Source: Fremontodendron californicum
Lineage: Eukaryota; Streptophyta; Magnoliopsida; Malvales; Malvaceae
Length of the DNA stretch: 64,000 nt
NCBI GenBank assembly: GCA_030761205.1
Contig: JAULJL010000015.1
Coordinates: forward strand, 7,879,501 to 7,943,500
Reading direction: 5' to 3'
Shown here in pieces: positions 12,902-25,290 of this stretch. The position numbers were made by a program, and so were the translations under genes. Under the pieces are notes generated by a model, which made no database searches, was not told where the DNA came from, and saw only the letters and a program-made list of their open reading frames with translations. Each line of letters opens with the position of its first letter. Position 1 is the first letter of the stretch.

Positions 12902-13556
12902 ACAAAGAAAAAGGCCAGCATTTCTTTGCAGTCTTTTCAACATCCCTTTGTTGTTTCATAGCTGACCTGTGTTCTTGTTTGTGCATATATAATTGAGCTT
13001 TAGACTTCACTAAAATAACAAAAAAGAACTCAAACCTTTGGGCTATCATGTGCAGATGTGTTCCAAATGTGTTGCAAAGTTCAGCACCAAAATTAAACTA
13101 AAGCCAGCAGGCATGCAGCTGCTCCATTCTTCTCTAGCTATATAATTCCTAAGAAGCTGTGGCAACAGCTAATTGAGTCCCCCCCCCCCCCCGGCTTATA
13201 TGCAAATGCAAACACGTATACTATCTTTGATTGCTTCTTCTACTACATGATTGGCCCATATGGGTATCATTTGTTAATATATATTTTTGGTACATGATGA
13301 TAACATATAAAAATATATTTCCTTTTTTCATGAAAAATTATCAGACCACGTGAGTTTTAGGTTTTTTTTTTTTTTTAAAATATAAAAATAAAAATTTGTA
13401 ATTTGAGAATGAAAAAATGGTTACAAATACTTAGAATTGAATTTTAAATTTACTGAAAAGCATCTATTAAAAGTGGTTACATAAATTGACTGGACTAGAT
13501 CATGAATTCATTTTTTTTTTAATTTAATTTTACATGCAAAATTTTCAAAAATCAAG
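12902..13556. other. Intergenic DNA, nothing recognised
   Basis: No gene-like frame. A C homopolymer of about 12 bases lies near 13181-13192. Confidence 0.6.
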
Positions 13557-13565
13557 GCATATAAA

Positions 13566-13962
13566 TGGTTTAACTACCCACATAGTCTCTGTACTATAGT
13601 GAAAAGAGTAATTTAGTCTTTGTGCTGTAAAAGTGAGTAATTTAATCTCTGTACAATTGAAATATGTGCAAATAAGTAAAATTGGTAATAATGTTAATGA
13701 AAAACCGTTAAAATGTTGATGTGGACTCGTAAAATCTAACAGAATTAATGACTTGGAATAAAATATGACTTGAAATATATCTAAATCTGTTAGATATTAC
13801 GAGTCCACGTCAGCATTTTAACTGTTTTTCATTAAAACCGTTATCAATTTTACTTATTTGCACCTATTTCAATTGTACAAAGATTAAATTACTCACTTTT
13901 ACAATACAGAGACTAATTTACTCTTTTCACTATAATACAAGAACTATGTGGGTACTTAAACC
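13566..13962. mobile_element. 397-bp foldback element with 9-bp target duplication
   Basis: Nearly the whole element is two inverted arms. The left arm runs from tggtttaactacccacatag through gagtaatttaatctctgtac to gtggactcgtaaaatctaac. The right arm is its complement from gttagatattacgagtccac to ctatgtgggtacttaaacc, leaving only a short loop. The nonamer gcatataaa lies on both sides (13557-13565 and 13963-13971). Long inverted repeats with a 9-bp duplication suggest a Mutator-like foldback MITE. There is no coding capacity. Confidence 0.85.
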
Positions 13963-13971
13963 GCATATAAA

Positions 13972-15357
13972 CCTACAAAAAAGTGATAACTCCGTGTCTT
14001 ACCTTATAAATTAATAATTTAACGTTCTTTATAAAATATATGAATTGAGATTTTCAAATTAAAAGTTAAAATTGTTAAAGAATGAGGCATCCCTTAGCAT
14101 GAAGTACTAAATAGTAATATATAATCATATATGGCAGTGAACCAGGCCAAGAAAAATGCCACCGAATTGAACCAGGCCAGGCTCATCTCCCTCTTTAGGA
14201 TAGTTACACTACAGCCAATTTAGCCATCCCCATCCACTTAAGTGCTCCAAAAGCAATCCAAAGCTTAATTTAAAGTTGCCTATTGGGGTCTGTAAGTCTT
14301 GTCAAATTGGGTTTATTTTTAAACCCACACTCTACTTTGGGCCTTGGAAGCGGCTTTTCCTCCTTGAATACTGATATCTGAACCCCCCCCCCCCAAAAAA
14401 AAGAAACAGTATAACAACTTGAATTCAATATCATACCAATCAACTTGTTTATCACCTCTATCTACTAACCAAAAGGACTTACATGTGCCCTGTTAATACC
14501 AGCCTTTCGAATTACAATGTGGGTAACTTTGACATTGTGCTACATTAATCAAGGGATTCCGTATCATTTTTCAAACTTGAAGAAATTCACATGGTGCATG
14601 GGGAGAGTTGTTTAACATTAGAGAGAGAGAGGAGGGGGAAGGGGGATGTGAATCAATGGAAGTCAGACTGTCAGAGGCTGAGCTTTTTTTTTTTTTTTTG
14701 GGCCATGTTAGAAGCTGAGCTTGGAAGATCAGGTTTGTGATCTTCAATGGCAAATGTGGGAGGATTGGGTGCCTTAAAAGCTAAACTCAGTCTCCAATTG
14801 ATCCGAGACTGAGTAGTGGGTGCCTTAATTAATATTCAGCGCCCCTTCTCTCTCTCTCTCTCTCTCTCTGCATTCAAATTGGCTCTTGTACTGCATTCCT
14901 CTGCCCTTTTTAAATATTGTCATGGAGCTAACAGCCACTAGTGCAGCGTTTTCCACCGCCAATCCCACGCAATTTGTCGCTGTTCATCCACACCTTGCCT
15001 TGCATTTTCTGAACCTAATGTGGAGAACCCAATCAATTCTCCTCAACTCGTCTTGGTCCCTGTGTTTCGCCACACGCAGCATCCATCAGTTTTTTCTTTT
15101 GGCAATACAAAAACTCAACCAAGAAAATTTTGTAGAAATTAATGCATGGTCTGAAAGTGAAAAACCTAAATTATTAATCACACATTTCCCTCTTGACAAG
15201 GGACAAAAGTAATCAATTATGTCGAGTTATAATTGGCAAAAAAATAACCACCAAATTGAATAGTCTATAGATGTTATAACAAATCTGTTGGCAAACCTGT
15301 GATCTGAATTATTGCCATTCGCCATGCATGATTTGATTTCACTTCTTATGACACTAT
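13972..15357. other. Intergenic DNA, no gene supported
   Basis: Simple-sequence tracts include a C run near 14381-14394, a GA/GGGGA stretch near 14618-14645 and a (TC)n near 14850-14869. The frame at 14886-15212 (about 108 codons) has no domain or motif I recognise and is not called. Confidence 0.5.
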
Positions 15358-15738
15358 GGCTTCGTTTAACATTGTTTCTGACACAGTTTTTGAGGTCAAA
15401 AGTTGCTTTTCACCGCAAACGTAATGTTAAACAGATAAAAAAAATTGGCTTATACTGAAACTATGGTTTGAAAAGCCAAACCAAAAAGCCAAAAAATATA
15501 GCTTTTGGGTTTTAAAAGTTGGCTTTTGAATAAAATAACTTTATTATCCTCACATCTCTACACTTTTATTATTTTAAACATATCTTTTTTTGACATTTCA
15601 ATTTTCTACAACACTTTTTTCACAGCAATACTAAACACTTAAAAAATTTTAAAGTATACTTTTTCATCACACTTTATAAACACGCTTTTTTCAACTCGAG
15701 CTTTTTACTTTTTCCAACAGCAATACTAAACTAGCCCT
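15358..15738. mobile_element. Possible MITE with short imperfect terminal inverted repeats
   Basis: The left edge ggcttcgtttaacattg is approximately the reverse complement of the right edge caatactaaactagccc. Subterminal phrases recur in both orientations: agccaaaaa and ggctttt on the left, acagcaatactaaa twice on the right. No convincing target duplication is seen, so the ends are approximate and the superfamily is left open. Confidence 0.45.
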
Positions 15739-16797
15739 ATATATCCCTCCAAATTTTAAAAGCGAGATAATAAAAGTATAATAAATGCAACGGCTTGCGG
15801 ATTGAAAGACTCAAATCTAGCATAGATGGTAACTCAAAAATTAAAAAATTGTGGGCCTTTTTACCTTCGAGATGGATGAAAATTAGACTGTAAAAATAAT
15901 TAAATTTCTGGAAGCAGAGATGGCAATTCGCAGCCAGGGATTCATGAATGTTGGATTCAGGTTAGGAAAGGGAAACTGCAGAACACACAACTGAACAACT
16001 TACAAGGAAGAAACAAAAATCCATACTGATAGAGAGAGCATTTTGTTTTTATTTCCCTTCTCACCTTTGTTAATATCTTCAATATTTGTTTAATTCTTTT
16101 GTAATAACTCAGGTCATAGTAGTAATCCTGATAGAGAGAGCATTTTGTTTACTATTAATGATTTTGTTGAAAATAGTATGTTTATATGTATACATATTCA
16201 GAAAAGAAAGAAAAAGATCAGAGTTGCTTTGATCTATCTCCATTCTGCCATGGGTTCTCCACACATCTTCATTCATTTTTCTTGGTGGTGCTTGTTTGAA
16301 CAGTATTTCTTAAAATTACAGGCAGAAAATTTATATACAATGGTACATATAAGAATCCAGCAAGCTTAGCTGTTCTTTTATGGTAGTAAATTTTAATGAT
16401 AAACTAAAAAAATTGACCCCACTTCGTTGGAGTATTTTTAATTTTTTTTTATAAATTTTTTTAATTAATTAATAATAATAAATTAATTTTAAATTATATT
16501 TTATTAAATAATAATTTTTTATTTTTAAATTATAATAATATTAATATAATAATATTTTGTTAATTATAAAAATTAAATTTATGATAATTGTTTATTTATA
16601 AATTATGTAATATGCATTTTCAATTGTTATTTATATATATATATTTAAAAATATTTAGACTTTATTGTATGTTGTATATTTTTATATATAAGAGGTAAAA
16701 AATAAGAAAATAAAATTGTAGTTTGTATTTTACTCTCTCGTAGGATCGATTTTCTCATATAGATTAGCAGCAAGTTCTTTTTTTTCTTTTTTTACTT
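15739..16797. other. AT-rich intergenic DNA
   Basis: No gene recognised. A 22-bp phrase tgatagagagagcattttgt(tt) occurs twice, near 16027-16048 and 16130-16151, with about 80 bp between. Confidence 0.5.
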
Positions 16798-18045
16798 TTT
16801 TTTCCGAGCATATCGGGTACGGATCCTAAATCGACCTGCGACTCAACTTGCGGACCTACCCTTTAAATACACCATTTAAAATAAAAATAATTAATAAAAT
16901 AAGCTTTTTTAACTTATTCCCCGAACCAATCGAGTACGGATCCTAAACCGACATACGAGTTAACGTGCGAACCAATTTCTTTAAATACATCATTTAAAAT
17001 TAATAAAATATTTTTTTTACTTTTTCCTCGAGCCGATCGGGTACGGATCCTAAATCGCTCCGCGAGTCAACGTGCAAACTAACTCTTTTAAAAACATTAT
17101 TTAAAAATAAAATAATAGCTAAATTAATAAAATAAAATTATTTTTTAACTTTTCTTTGTACGGGTTAGATACGGATCCTAAACCTATCTACGAGCCAATG
17201 TTCGAATCAATCCCTTTAAATAAATTATTTAAAAATCAAATAAAAAACTAAAAATAATTAGTAAAATAATTTTTTTCTAAGCAGGTTGATTACGAATCCT
17301 AAATCGACCCGCGAGTGAATATATAGGCCAACACTTTAAATACACCATTTAAAATTAAATAAAAGTAATTAATAAAATAAGTTTCTTATTTTAACTTTTT
17401 TTTTTGGTGGGTCGCATATAGATCCTAAATTGATCCACGAGTCAACATGCGGACCAACACCTTTAAATACATATTTTAAAAAATAAAAAACTTAAAACTT
17501 AAAACTTAAAACTAAAACTAATTAATAATTAATAAAATATATTTTTATTTTTTTTCGATCGAATTGAGTATGGTTCCTAAATCGACGCGCCAGTCAACAT
17601 GCGGATCAACCCTTTTAAATACATAATTTAAAATTTAAAAAAAAATAATAAATAAATTATTTTCCTTTTCTTCTAACTTTTTTTCGTATTGGTCAAGTAC
17701 GAATCCTAAATCAACTAGCGAGTCAACATGTGGACCAACTACTTTAAATACATCATTTAAAAATAAAATAAAAATAATTACTAAAATAATTACTAAAATA
17801 AATTTATTTTTTTAATTTTTTCCGGAGCGGATCATTACGGATTCTAAATCGACATGCGAGTTAACATGCGGACCAACCCCTTTAAATACATTATTTAAAA
17901 ATAAAATAAAAAACTAAAAAAATTAATAAAAAGATTTATTTTTTAATTTTTTTTCCGAACGACTCGAATACGGATTTTAAATCGGCCACAAGTGAACGTA
18001 CAGACCAACCCTTTTAAATATATCATTTAAAATAAAATAAAAACT
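16798..18045. repeat. Diverged tandem array, about ten units of 107-154 bp
   Basis: Each unit has a GC-richer core (a variant of gggtacggatcctaaatcga, then gcgagtcaacgtgcggacca) followed by an AT-rich half (tttaaatacatcatttaaaa and A/T runs). Cores lie near 16814, 16929, 17037, 17163, 17286, 17411, 17565, 17692, 17829 and 17948. The core is conserved while the AT half varies in length. No coding frame crosses the array. It could be a local minisatellite or the subterminal repeats of a decayed element. Confidence 0.8.
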
Positions 18046-19644
18046 TAAAAGAAAATTATATTTAAAGTAGGGCAAAATTATCCCTAACTTATTTAAAAAT
18101 ACCTTTTAAATTTTTAAAAATAAAAAATAAATAGGACTCATTTAATTCAAATTACCTTTCTACCTCGTTACAAAACACAATAAAAAAAATAAAATAAAAA
18201 ACTTTTTTGAAAATAGCAACTGAATACCTCATTACTCAATTTTAAATATAAGAGATACTATATGAAAGAGCTAACTAAAGATAAGGTTGTTGGGCTTTTC
18301 ATGTTCACATTTCCATTTGTTCGGACTTGGAAAAAGTCGATGAATGTCACATTTTCATATTTACAAAGTGAAAAACACACTTTCCATCACAAGTGTGAAA
18401 CTGTTAGAGTGATTTGCTATGTTATCTGAATTTTTTTATTTTAAATATTTATATTAATATTTATATATTCAAATATAAATATAAATATATAATTTTTTTG
18501 AATATATAAAAAATTATAAATTAAATTAAATTAAATATATTTATATCAGATATAATCATATCGGACATTGATTCAATTCCAAATATCATAGATGATTTGT
18601 GAAACAATCTTTGTCGGTTAGTAATATTCAGTTGAAAAGATTTCCAAAGGTTTTTCACACCCGGAGAAGGAAAAAGTTTTTTCACGTTTTCTAACACACC
18701 GAGTCTCCGACTACCCTTTTTTAGGAACAAAAATAACATTTTGCTTGCCCGACACATCTTTTTACGTTCTAGTATTTTTTATTTTTTTTTTTAATTTAAG
18801 TTGAGATTATATTAAGATTTTGAATTGAAATATTTTCTTTTTTATATATATAATACTTGAGACTTGGAGTGAGATTTTCAGAATCTTAATTTGTCTTTCA
18901 CAAGTTTAGAAGGCTGCGAAATATTATTCCAGTTTTTTTATTAATTATTATTCATGGGGGTTGAACGGTTGAAATGATCATAAAATATAAAACAAAAAAA
19001 GTGAAGACAAAAAAGCTACCAACCTCAAATAAAATAAAGGAGCTGACAGAGAAAGAAAATAAAATTAATAATAAAATTTTATTTAATAATTTTAAATACG
19101 ATATAAAAATATGACTCAAATATAATATGATTAATAATTATAAAAATAATATAATAAATATAACATGATATTTTAAATATAATTAATACGTTTAATACAT
19201 TTATATTTATACACATATTATATTTATATTTAACAATTTTAATATATTTATATTTATACGTAAAAAAAAATATGAAACATGATTAAGGTACATATTACAA
19301 GTCTACTCCGTCCAACTGAAAAACGTGGGAGTAATATTCGTGGAAGACTCCAAACAAAAAGAAATCAGGCAAGAAATTAAGCAAAGGAAAAAACTGATGA
19401 AGAAAACCCCAATAATTAAGATTCCACTCAATATGGTTGTTGGAGATGGATGGGTTTTTTTTTTTTTTTTTTTAATTACCTAAAACTTGCTATTTGTAAA
19501 GGGCTAATAAAGGCTACAAGCTGACCGGTCCCTCCCTAAAAAGTTGACCAAATTTCCCCAAGTCTCTGAAACTCTTATTAACCCATTTCGGCATTTCCAT
19601 TAGAGAGGAAGCAAGTGAGAGATTAGAGAGAGAGATTGACAAAA
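18046..19644. other. AT-rich intergenic DNA and thiolase upstream region
   Basis: No gene is recognised. The last ~100 bp before 19645, with purine-rich gagagattagagagagagat, is the likely 5' UTR of the thiolase gene. A TTGACC motif (W-box-like) near 19543 is noted only as a string match. Confidence 0.5.
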
Positions 19645-22600
19645 ATGGAGAAAGCACTCAACAGACAAAGAGTTTTGCTTGATCATTTACTACCCTCTTC
19701 TTCTTCTTCTTCTTCTTTTCCTCAATCCCATGAATCTGCTGCTACTCTCTTTGTAAGCTTGATCTTTATTTTTCTTTTGGATTTTGTTCTTTTTTCTTGT
19801 TCTTTCTATTCTTTTAAAAGTGGGTTTGTTTTCATTTGATCAGCCTTCAATTTGTGCGGCTGGGGATAGCGCTGCTTATCACCGGACGGCTGCTTTTGGG
19901 GATGATGTTGTGATTGTGGCGTAAGTTATTTTAGTACTGTCTTCTTTTCTTCTTTGGTATATACATTTGTTACTACTTGTTTATACTACTTGGCTAAATT
20001 TAAGTGACAAAACAAAAGTCATAGCATGATTAGGGATTGATTAAAATGTAAGAAAACCAATTTAAGGGTAAAACGATTTTTCAAGTGTTTAGAAGTCAAA
20101 TAACATATTCTGTTATTAGTGAGAAATTTTGATATTTTAAGTTAATTCTTCCAAATTATATATACATATTTTAAATCCAAAAGGCATTAATAAGAAAGAC
20201 AACGTCCACATGGAGGTGTCAAAAAGAATTTTTTCTTCTTCTTGTTTTATATGTTTCTTTGATCTGTTAATTTTGCATCAAAGAGGGGAAAAACGTTGTT
20301 ACACAGGGCATGCCGCACTGCAATTTGCAAGGCAAAGCGTGGAGGCTTCAAGGATACACTTGCAGATGATTTACTTGCCCCTGTTTTGAAGGTTAGATGC
20401 TCTTGGTTTTTATGTTCAGTTGTCTTTGAAATCAGATTCGTTTTTGCTTCCTATCTTAAAGTTAATTCTCAATGCAGGCTTTGATAGATAGAACAAAGCT
20501 GAACCCAAGTGAAGTGGCGGATATAGTTGTTGGTACAGTATTGGCACCTGGTTCTCAAAGAGGAATGGAGTGTAGGATGGCAGCATTCTATGCAGGTTTC
20601 CCTGGTATAGTTATGCTTTCAAATTTCTTATTCTTGGACCCTTTATGATTTCTTGTCTTTTTGGAGATTTGAACTTTTTGTTTTATTGAAAATTATTGAA
20701 TCTTCATTTCACTTGTTAATTGGACTTTGTAGTCATTACCAAGGTTTTTACTATGTTGATAATAGAAATATAAATTGGAAAACTTGCATTGAACTCTAAA
20801 TTATTAGTTTCATTTGTTTACTGTGTCTTTTGTATATAAATATTGCTAATATAGTTACCTTGTTTCAACCAGATACGGTGCCTATTAGAACTGTCAACAG
20901 GCAATGTTCATCTGGCCTACAAGCTGTTGCTGATGTTGCTGCTTGCATAAAAGCAGGATTTTATGATATTGGTAAGGATGTTTTATCTTATCTATATATT
21001 TGAATGCTGAGAAAGATTAATTCGGATATTCGAGTGACCTTCACCTTTGGCTTGGTAATTAACCTTCTTGGTTTTCAATGTAGGCATTGGTGCTGGATTG
21101 GAGAGCATGACAATTGATAAAGTTGTTCCTGGGGTTAGCAAAGTTAACCCAAAGGTATGTCAAACATATAGTTTGTATTCACTATTTAGGATATGTTTTA
21201 CATTTGACGTGTTAATATGCAACTGCGTTTATTTTTACAGGTAGAGAGGTTTGCTCAAGCCCGGGATTGTCTTCTTCCTATGGGCATTACTTCTGAAAAT
21301 GTTGCACAATGCTATGGCGTGACACGGCAAGAGCAAGACCAGGCTGCTGTAAGTTCTGTGTTTTTTCTTTCTTTCCAATTTACCTTTTATCTACTGATGT
21401 AAACTGAATCTTTCTTATTCTGAAACGCCTTTGATTTGTAAACATAGGTTGAATCTCATAGGCGTGCTGCTGCTGCAACAGCATTTGGTAAATTCAAAGA
21501 TGAAATTATCCCTGTATCTACAAAGGTAATTTTGGGTAGTAAATTATTCTGGTTTAGAATTTTTATGATGTTTCATTAACTTACGTTTAATCTGTAAAGA
21601 TTGTGGATCCTAAAACTGGAGAAGAGACGCCAGTCACAATTTTGGTGGATGATGGTATCCGCCCAAACACAAACATGGCAGATCTTGCAAAGTTGAAGCC
21701 TGCATTTAAAAAGGATGGAACCACAACTGCTGGTATATAACAATGAAATTTGTTAAACTTTTTTTCTCTGACAAGAACAATATGCAATTTGAATGAAAAA
21801 TTGTGTTACAATTTTTTCTTAGGAAATGCTAGCCAGGTGAGTGATGGTGCAGGAGCAGTCCTCCTTATGAAGAGAAGTTTGGCTATGCAGAAAGGACTTC
21901 CAATCCTCGGTGTTTTCAGGTAAAGAAAACTGCTTATATCAAAGTTCTAGCATAGATAAAGAATGCTTGCTTAGCAACTACAAGTTGAGTTGGGCTGATT
22001 TGTCATTTAGTTATTCTACATGATCTTTTGGTGACCAGGTAAATGATGGTTTGATTTTGTATTCATTTTCTTAATTTACCTAAATATATTAAGTAGAAAT
22101 CAATGACATTCTTGAACAGAAGTTCACAAATTTGAAACTTCAAATCTTTCTTGTAGAAACAAGTTTCCCTTAATGAGGGAAAAATAAAGATCCCCTGACT
22201 CCCCTTCTTTTTTTTTGGCATTCCTTCCTTTTTAGTCAAAATTTCTTTTTAGTGATATCCTCCCCTCTGGAGGAAGCACACTGCTCTCTTTCTTGATTGG
22301 ATTGCTCAAATTAATATTAGTAGGATCTATGTTGCTCCGACTCTACATTTTTCTTGAAGTATCCGTGTCTGATACCTGTGTCCAACGCATATTTGGACAT
22401 GGATATGGGAAATGACCCTCCAAATACATAGAAAAACTTTGAAAAAATTGAACATACCCTTATCGGACACATATCCGTATCCGACACTCACACCCGAGTC
22501 CGAGTAACATAGAGTAGGATCACTATAACCTATTATATATGGTGCTGGAATTCTGTCACCTGACCACAAAAGAACAATAGAAGAAGCTAGGGCTTTGAGA

Positions 22601-24009
22601 GAGAAAATAATAATAACATTAAGTAAATATGCACAGCAATGCCTACCAAGTTTACCAAGCTTAGGGCATTTAGAATTTAGAGGAAAAAGTAAAAAAGAAG
22701 GAAATATTTGCTGCACTACATAATCAGTTGTCTTTTTCTAATCATGTGTAGCTTAAAAAGGTTGAGCCCCTCACACAGCTTTCTTATGCTCCTTTTTATA
22801 GAGGTTTTGCTGCTGTTGGTGTGGATCCTGCTGTGATGGGCATTGGTCCTGCTGTTGCTATACCAGCTGCAGTCAAATCTGCAGGTCTTGAGATTGATGA
22901 TATAGACTTGTTTGAGATAAATGAGGTAGTGGGTTTCTTTAGTTGATTTTATCTTGAAGGTAAAATTTAATTTTGAATTTCACTTTGTTTTCTAATTATG
23001 CAATATGTATTTTTCCTCAGGCATTTGCATCTCAGTTTGTATACTCTTGTAAGAAATTGGGGCTTGATCGTGAAAAGGTCAATGTTAATGGAGGTGCAAT
23101 AGCCCTTGGGCATCCTTTGGGTGTTACAGGTACTTATCTATCAGAAATTTGACAATTTTGTAATAAATAAAACACTGCCCCGGTTATGCACTTTTCTTGC
23201 TGCATGGAATTGAGCTCATGATAAACAATGAAAAGTGCATACAATCCAAGACACAGACATACACGAGTTTGTGTGTGCATGTATGTATGTATGGTATTCT
23301 ACAAACATATATTACTGTCTAAACAAATACTATATTACATGTTCTAAGCTTGGTCTTGAGGGTGGACGCTATATATTGTTTTTGTATCAGGTGCTCGCTG
23401 TGTTGGAACTCTATTGTACGAGATGAAACGTCGTGGGAAGGACTGTCGGTTCGGTGTAATCTCAATGTGCATAGGTCTCTCTCTCTCTCCCACATAATAT
23501 GAAAAACCAAAGAAAATTTAGATTCTGGTCTAACCATAGTCCAAACAAAGAATTGGTATAAGTTTAATGTCAGCATGGGCTGTTTAACCTAATGGATTGA
23601 GGGTTAGTTGCCTTTTTCTTTAGGGGATAACATGGTAAAAGTGTGAAACCCTAGCCATACCTTTTCATTAGCTTGCAGTTGTCCATAGGTCACAGAACTC
23701 GTTGACAAGATCATAGAGTTGGTCTAATGTTTTTGAACCCGAATTTATGAGAGTAGCAATCAGTTATTTGATATCACTTTAACCAATTAGAACAACTTGT
23801 GAAGCCTTAACAATTGAACTGAAACGTTTAGCCTGGTTTATTTTCTTTCTTTTATCTGGTTAAGAAACCTAATTGTCCCGAGTATTTTTGTGATTGCAGG
23901 CAGTGGAATGGGGGCTGCAGCTGTTTTTGAAAGGGGAGACTGTGTTGATGAATTCTGCAATGCTGGAGCTGTCAAAAGTAACGAACTTCTATCAAAGGAT
24001 GCTCGCTAG
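19645..24009 (+). CDS. KAT2: Peroxisomal 3-ketoacyl-CoA thiolase
   Basis: This enzyme performs the last step of peroxisomal fatty-acid beta-oxidation: thiolytic release of acetyl-CoA from 3-ketoacyl-CoA. In plants it serves seedling oil use, jasmonate synthesis and indole-butyric acid conversion. Fourteen exons join in frame with GT-AG introns: 19645-19752, 19844-19920, 20307-20391, 20478-20604, 20873-20971, 21084-21154, 21241-21348, 21448-21525, 21600-21732, 21823-21919, 22802-22925, 23021-23129, 23391-23474 and 23900-24009. The product is about 469 residues, close to the Arabidopsis enzyme. The start gives the N-terminus MEKALNRQRVLLDHL, an exact PTS2 peroxisome signal (R7-Q8-x5-H14-L15). 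The catalytic residues are present: nucleophile C144 in NRQCSSG, H400 in ALGHPLG and C432 in MCIGSGMG. Intron 10 is unusually long and holds a MITE. The KAT2 symbol is by best resemblance; the KAT1 and KAT5 paralogues are very similar. Confidence 0.95.
22328..22512. mobile_element. MITE (family 1, copy 1) in thiolase intron 10
   Basis: A 185-bp element starts tatgttgctccgactc and ends gagtccgagtaacatag; the ends are imperfect inverted repeats. The nonamer agtaggatc flanks it on both sides (22319-22327 and 22513-22521). Inside are repeated cggacat and gtccgaca phrases. The 9-bp duplication suggests Mutator-type mobilisation. It lies wholly within the intron and does not touch the splice sites. 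Confidence 0.85.
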
Positions 24010-25290
24010 ATATATGTTTGATTGTTTGTTGGTATCTTACTATTTGTATTCAATATATGACTTGGCAAATATTCCCAAAATCAGATAATTGTTAGTTGTC
24101 AAAGCTGCATGCTGGAAATCAAAATAAAGCTTATTTGTGCAATAGCTCAAGTCAAGAGTGTGGCTGAGCAAAGCTACTCTTTTGTTACTGGTGATTGGAA
24201 TATATATATCTTTTATGTAATGTTGGTTCTGTGATTCAATAATATGATTCAAGTATGTTTCAAATTTTCTAATGTAAAATATATATCTTTATAGAATGAG
24301 ATTGCCATGGCAGAAATCATACACCTGAATGATCATCTATTAACAATTCGAGGAGAATGACCTCTTTTAATTCGAGCTGTCAATCTGCGGGGAGAATAAA
24401 TATGCATTTATTTTAAAGAACACTGCAAGGGTTCCATTTTTTCTGTACTATGCGTATTTGCCAAAGATTATTCCTAAGAATGCAGAAGCTAGTGAAAACT
24501 ACTATTAAAAGTTTTTGTAACGTGGATTAGCAAAGCACATTTGTCCCATGCTTAAGGAAAACCAGGTTGTTTCAAACTTTAACCCCTTCAACTTCAAGCC
24601 TTCGAGACCAAAAGTAGTTTCAAATTTTAAACTCTCACTGCCCCGAGAGTTGAGACCCAAAGGGTGTAAGAAGATGATCAGAATGTCGTTTTGCTTGCCC
24701 AAAGCTTTGCTTAGTAAAAGACTAGAGAAGGCGGAAAACGACGAAAACAGTTTTGATCAAAGTAGGGTCAAAATGAGCTAAACCGAATCAATGCAAAGCT
24801 GGCTATTCTTAATTCTTAAGGCTGGATCGGTCGAAGCAAATATAATACTAGTGCATTATGCAAGCTATCTGCTCAGCAGCCTGTTACCTGTGTAACAGGT
24901 ACATGTAAAGTGTTACATAACCTTAACAAAAAAAAAAAAAAAGATAGGAATAAATGATGCAAACTTTCCTAGTCACTTGAACTAGCATCAGTTTCTGAGA
25001 AGCAAAAGTATTCAGATCCGCCATATATGTTCGAAAATGATGATGCATATAAAGTGACATTAGAACTAAAAGCATTTCAAAGTTATGATATTAAGCATAA
25101 TCAATCATTAACCATTACAGTAAGTTCTGTGGCCAACTCTGTCCTACCGAACTTGGAGAATCTTACAGTGATTGACGTAAATAATAAGAGCTTTCCTTCT
25201 GCGCCAGAATTCTCATTAAAACTGAGAATATGGCCTGGAACCAAAATCATTAAAAGGGAAGAACAAAGAAACACGGAGGAGCTGACACTC
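24010..25290. other. Region between convergent thiolase and LSM5 genes
   Basis: This contains the two 3' UTRs. Short frames on both strands near 24505-24781 and 25027-25334 have no recognisable product. The latter overlaps the last LSM5 exon in the wrong strand or frame. Confidence 0.6.

Noticed and set aside
14886..15212. 108-codon frame
   Set aside because: No motif, no homologue recognised, no splice or promoter context to support it.
16027..16151. 22-bp direct repeat as a target-site duplication of an ~80-bp element
   Set aside because: Too long for a known duplication and the enclosed DNA has no element-like ends; more likely a local slippage duplication.
24505..24781. Overlapping frames on both strands between thiolase and LSM5
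   Set aside because: They are complementary readings of one short stretch with no recognisable product, in the 3'-flank region of both genes.
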